Both the position numbers and the translations under genes were made by a program. Below, in pieces: positions 7,202 to 8,977 of a stretch of DNA of 8,977 bases. Origin of the DNA: JAAYCU01 sp964642815 (lineage in GTDB: Bacteria > Planctomycetota > Phycisphaerae > UBA1845 > PWPN01); contig CAZXSA010000208.1 of NCBI GenBank assembly GCA_964642815.1, forward strand, positions 1 to 8,977, given 5' to 3'. Under the pieces are notes generated by a model that was not told where the DNA came from, searched no databases, and saw only the letters and a list, made by a program, of their open reading frames with translations. Position 1 is the stretch's first letter, and each line of letters opens with the position of its first letter.

Positions 7202-7276
7202 GCGTGTTTGATTATGCTTGGCGGCCCGGAAAGTTCAAGACCGGCCGGACGCTAAGACATTTTGTCCACAAAGCGT

Positions 7277-7364
7277 GGGAATAAGTCAGCAAGTGAGCGA
7301 GTGAACGAGGAAGGGCCTCCACCCCTGCTGCCATGTTGACTCGCTCCCTTGCTGACTTGTTCCC
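7277..7364. repeat. 30-bp near-perfect inverted repeat with 8-bp periodic arms
   Basis: The left arm (7277-7306) and right arm (7335-7364) are complementary at 27 of 30 positions, separated by 28 bp. Each arm is built of degenerate 8-bp units. On the left they are AAGTCAGC, AAGTGAGC and GAGTGAAC, followed by GAGG, starting at 7283. Read on the opposite strand, the right arm gives AAGTCAGC, AAGGGAGC and GAGTCAAC. It sits between two divergent genes, where a terminator is not needed. A mobile or dispersed palindromic repeat, or a cruciform-forming site, is more likely. No target duplication was recognised at its ends. Confidence 0.85.
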
Positions 7365-7368
7365 TTTC

Positions 7369-7397
7369 TTGTACAAAACTTTTGCTTTTCATATTTA
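7369..7397 (+). promoter_or_regulatory. Possible promoter of the zinc-ribbon gene
   Basis: TTGTAC (7369-7374) and TATTTA (7392-7397) lie 17 nt apart in an AT-rich patch directly after the inverted repeat, giving a leader of about 105 nt. The -10 matches consensus poorly, so this is a weak guess. If it is right, the hairpin at 7277-7364 ends only 4 bp before the -35. Confidence 0.22.
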
Positions 7398-7496
7398 TAG
7401 CAAGTAGAGCATGTGGTTGCCCGCGGGTGTAAACGGCACCCTTGAATGATGGCGAAAACCGACGTAACGCTTGACCTTGCAGACCTAACGGATAAC

Positions 7497-7512
7497 GAGG
7501 AGTAACACCTTG
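7497..7512 (+). promoter_or_regulatory. Shine-Dalgarno and TTG start of the zinc-ribbon gene
   Basis: GAGGAG (7497-7502) is followed by a 7-nt spacer and TTG (7510-7512), in frame with the zinc-ribbon protein. The strong site supports the non-ATG start; the next in-frame ATG (Met56) would remove the zinc ribbon. Confidence 0.75.
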
Positions 7513-8322
7513 AAAGCCGACGATGAGGACGTGAGAAATCCATCATCTCCGCTCCATTCGGAGGGTCTGTTCTGTCCGCATTGCGACTATGACCTGACCG
7601 GACTGCCGGAGGACCGCTGCCCCGAATGCGGTGAACAGTTCAACAGGGAAGAATTGCTGCCTTGGAGAGAAATGGCGAATGACCAGAATGCCATATTGCG
7701 GGGCACATGGTCGAGTCACCAGTTTATCGTCGATGTATTTCTCGACAGTCTGTTCTGTCCCCGGCTTCTGGCGCTTGCTTTATGTCCCCAACCCTCGCTC
7801 ATCATGAGTATCATTTATGGTTTGTTGACCCGACTGCTTGTTTTCATGGCGGGTCTTGTCGCGAGCCTGATCGTTGATTTGCCCGATCAAGGATTATTCC
7901 TGTTCGCCATTGCATTGGGTTTACTCACGTCAATGATGGGAGAAGGCCTGATCGCCGCCGTTTTGTCCAGATACGTATCTCCGTTGTTGGTTCCACCCAG
8001 GAAGCGTTATCGATTCTGGCTGGCGATATGTCAGTGTTTTTCAGGCCACCTGATTAGCCCGTGCCTATTGATCGGGCTTTTTCTCGTTATGACATCAACA
8101 ATATCCAATTCCGTTGCCGTGGCATTTATTTTCGCGATTATTATTCCTTTGTTATTACTGTGTCTGGTCTGGTGGTGGCATCATCTTGCCCAGGCAATTA
8201 TCGCGCGTAGCCGACATTCATTATCGCGAACGGTTATCATTTGCCTCCTTCCGATTATTGGAGGCATTGGCACCGCAGCTATATTCGTCCCGCTCATTAT
8301 GTTAATTTTCAATTACTGTTAA
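7510..8322 (+). CDS. Zinc-ribbon multi-pass membrane protein of unknown function
   Basis: A 270-residue protein with an N-terminal zinc ribbon, FCPHCDYDLTGLPEDRCPEC (Cys22, Cys25, Cys37, Cys40), likely binding one zinc ion. It is followed by a hydrophobic body with about five membrane segments (roughly 99-123, 128-151, 181-198, 202-222 and 241-267). The 'CPxCxYDLxGL' ribbon is, from recall, a common N-terminal module of planctomycete membrane proteins with varied tails; its partner is unknown. The body matches no transporter or enzyme family I recognise. The last residues, IMLIFNYC, end inside or just past a membrane segment, so the C-terminus is very short. Its AT-richer 3' half fits a hydrophobic protein and need not mean transfer. 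It stands alone, divergent from cls and convergent with the HPF-like gene. The coding call is firm; the function is unassigned. Confidence 0.85.
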   Translation: MKADDEDVRNPSSPLHSEGLFCPHCDYDLTGLPEDRCPECGEQFNREELLPWREMANDQNAILRGTWSSHQFIVDVFLDSLFCPRLLALALCPQPSLIMSIIYGLLTRLLVFMAGLVASLIVDLPDQGLFLFAIALGLLTSMMGEGLIAAVLSRYVSPLLVPPRKRYRFWLAICQCFSGHLISPCLLIGLFLVMTSTISNSVAVAFIFAIIIPLLLLCLVWWWHHLAQAIIARSRHSLSRTVIICLLPIIGGIGTAAIFVPLIMLIFNYC

Positions 8323-8645
8323 TGCTCTGCATGTGATTCATTATCGCGAGCCGGGTGGGTGGCTCCACCTCGTTAACGTAGCGATGAGGTCGGGGAGTGA
8401 TGACAGAGACCCGGTGGTTTGAAACAACGACGGCGACAAATCTCAGGTCGCGTGGAACACGGGCTAACCCCGGAGTACCGGGGCCTGCTCATGCCACAAT
8501 GTCGGTATGCTGACCGGTTACACACGTTGTCTTAATTCGGTCTTTTCGCAACTTAGAGTGCATCATAAAACCCTATGGCGTCGGCCCCACCGGGCCGACG
8601 AACACCGGCGAGACGCCGGTGCCACACCGGTTTTAGGATGCACTC
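8323..8645. other. Intergenic spacer between the zinc-ribbon and HPF-like genes
   Basis: About 320 bp between convergent genes, with no credible ORF. It holds a nested inverted repeat (8351-8414), a short CCCCGG/CCGGGG stem (8468-8473 and 8478-8483) and the MITE-like element (8553-8648). None of the stems carries a good T-run, so no classical intrinsic terminator is evident for either gene. Confidence 0.6.
8351..8414. other. Nested inverted repeat, possible structured RNA or 3' end structure
   Basis: CCGGGT (8351-8356) pairs with ACCCGG (8409-8414). Inside, ACCTCGTT (8367-8374) pairs with GATGAGGT (8383-8390) over 8 bp including two G-U pairs, leaving an 8-nt loop. It starts 28 bp after the zinc-ribbon stop codon. 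It could be part of that transcript's 3' end or a fragment of a dispersed repeat. The stems are modest and GC-rich, so chance is a real alternative. Confidence 0.25.
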
Positions 8646-8648
8646 TTA
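8553..8648. mobile_element. MITE-like palindromic element with TTA flanks
   Basis: Outer arms 8553-8572 and 8629-8648 are complementary at 18 of 20 positions. The likely element, 8556-8645 (90 bp), begins GAGTGCATC and ends GATGCACTC, and is flanked on both sides by TTA (8553-8555 and 8646-8648), as a 3-bp target duplication would be. The interior holds two perfect hairpins: a 9-bp stem CGTCGGCCC/GGGCCGACG with a 4-nt loop (8579-8600), and an 8-bp stem CACCGGCG/CGCCGGTG with a 3-nt loop (8603-8621). It has no coding capacity. The right TTA is the reverse complement of the hpf TAA stop codon. A folded 3' end of hpf mRNA acting as terminator or stabiliser is the main alternative. Confidence 0.5.
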
Positions 8649-8977
8649 TATCGCGGTTCGTCGGCTCGCGCGTACCCGTCGAGTTCGGCGGCGAGTCAGG
8701 TCTTTGCGGACGGCCCGGGCGATCTTGTCGGCGGCCTGGCAGATGGCGGCATGCACGCTCGCCCCCTTGCCCGCAGCCGTCTTGTGGGCGGAAGGAATCA
8801 CATTCGCGTCAATCCGGCACTGCTGGTCAATCCCGCCGCGTGGGCCGTTGAGGTCATCGAGACGTACCATCACCTCGTTCACCCGCGAGGCAAAGCGGCC
8901 GAGGGCGAATTGCAGACGGCGTTCGATGAACTCCGTCAGGGACGGGGCCAGCGCGACGTTCCTTGCGAAAACCTGAA
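8646..8977 (-). CDS. HPF/RaiA-like ribosome-associated protein, C-terminal part (cut by window edge)
   Basis: About 109 residues to the stop codon are visible; the N-terminus lies beyond the window. The reading includes VFARNVALAPSLTEFIERRL, FALGRFASRVNEVMVRLDDL and NGPRGGIDQQCRIDANV. The RLxDxNGPRGGxDxxCRI block is typical of short HPF/RaiA (sigma-54 modulation/YfiA) relatives, which bind the decoding region of the 30S subunit and promote hibernation or inhibit translation. It ends in a strongly basic tail, RKDLTRRRTRRVRASRRTAI, fitting RNA binding. No long-HPF dimerisation domain follows, because the stop comes at once. The stop codon overlaps the right arm of the palindromic element. Family is fairly sure; whether it is a true hibernation factor is inferred. 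Confidence 0.82.
   Translation of the reverse strand, partial: QVFARNVALAPSLTEFIERRLQFALGRFASRVNEVMVRLDDLNGPRGGIDQQCRIDANVIPSAHKTAAGKGASVHAAICQAADKIARAVRKDLTRRRTRRVRASRRTAI

Larger units (their letters stand above)
7202..7509. other. Divergent intergenic spacer between cls and the zinc-ribbon gene
   Basis: About 308 bp without a gene. It contains the long inverted repeat at 7277-7364, an AT-rich stretch after it that may hold the promoter of the zinc-ribbon gene, and a small GGGTG/CACCC hairpin (7425-7429 and 7437-7441) in that gene's leader. A single DnaA-box-like TTGTCCACA is at 7262-7270. No convincing promoter for cls was found. Confidence 0.6.

Noticed and set aside
7262..7270. DnaA-box-like TTGTCCACA in the cls upstream region
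   Set aside because: It is a single site with no cluster of boxes, no AT-rich unwinding region and no dnaA or dnaN nearby, so there is no support for an origin.
8418..8425. TTTGAAAC, resembling the end of some CRISPR repeats
   Set aside because: It occurs once, without spaced repeats or cas genes, so it is a chance match.
8507..8976. Two overlapping plus-strand open frames (8507-8851 and 8575-8976)
   Set aside because: They read through the palindromic element and then antisense to the HPF-like gene. The minus strand carries the recognisable NGPRGGxD motif.

Overview
The window reads as ordinary chromosomal DNA from a GC-rich Gram-negative bacterium, most likely a planctomycete and possibly of class Phycisphaerae. 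Three things point that way: a membrane protein with the N-terminal CPxC(x11)CPEC zinc ribbon of the 'YDLTGLPEDRCPECG' type that I associate with planctomycetes, a lipid A gene (lpxB), and small scattered genes with poor Shine-Dalgarno sequences separated by palindrome-rich spacers. The lineage is inferred from recalled family patterns; no search was run.

Layout. 1-313 (minus): the 5' end of rpsB (ribosomal protein S2), with a TTG start, cut by the window edge. 314-844: a gene-free divergent spacer with a candidate rpsB promoter and leader, a hairpin followed by a T-run, and a repeat-rich lpxB upstream region. 845-2044 (plus): lpxB, lipid-A-disaccharide synthase. 2050-3474 (minus): a large VanZ-like membrane protein, convergent with lpxB and only 5 bp away. 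3594-5432 (minus): argS, arginyl-tRNA synthetase. 5732-7201 (minus): a cardiolipin synthase of the two-HKD phospholipase D family. 7202-7509: a divergent spacer dominated by a near-perfect 30-bp inverted repeat. 7510-8322 (plus): a zinc-ribbon, multi-pass membrane protein of unknown function. 8323-8645: a spacer with a nested inverted repeat and a MITE-like palindromic element. 8646-8977 (minus): the 3' part of an HPF/RaiA-like ribosome-associated protein, cut by the window edge.

The genes do not form an obvious operon or pathway. Two themes recur: translation (S2, ArgRS, HPF-like) and envelope lipids (LpxB, cardiolipin synthase). The three minus-strand genes cls, argS and the vanZ-like gene are separated by about 300 and 119 bp, so each probably has its own transcription unit.

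I found no defence system, phage, CRISPR array, biosynthetic cluster, tRNA or rRNA. The most unusual material is in the spacers: a MITE-like palindrome with apparent TTA target duplications abutting the hpf stop codon, a 30-bp inverted repeat whose arms have 8-bp periodicity, a nested palindrome in the argS leader, and a hairpin with a T-run between rpsB and lpxB. Among proteins, the 474-residue VanZ-like protein appears to carry two clear and perhaps three VanZ-type repeats.
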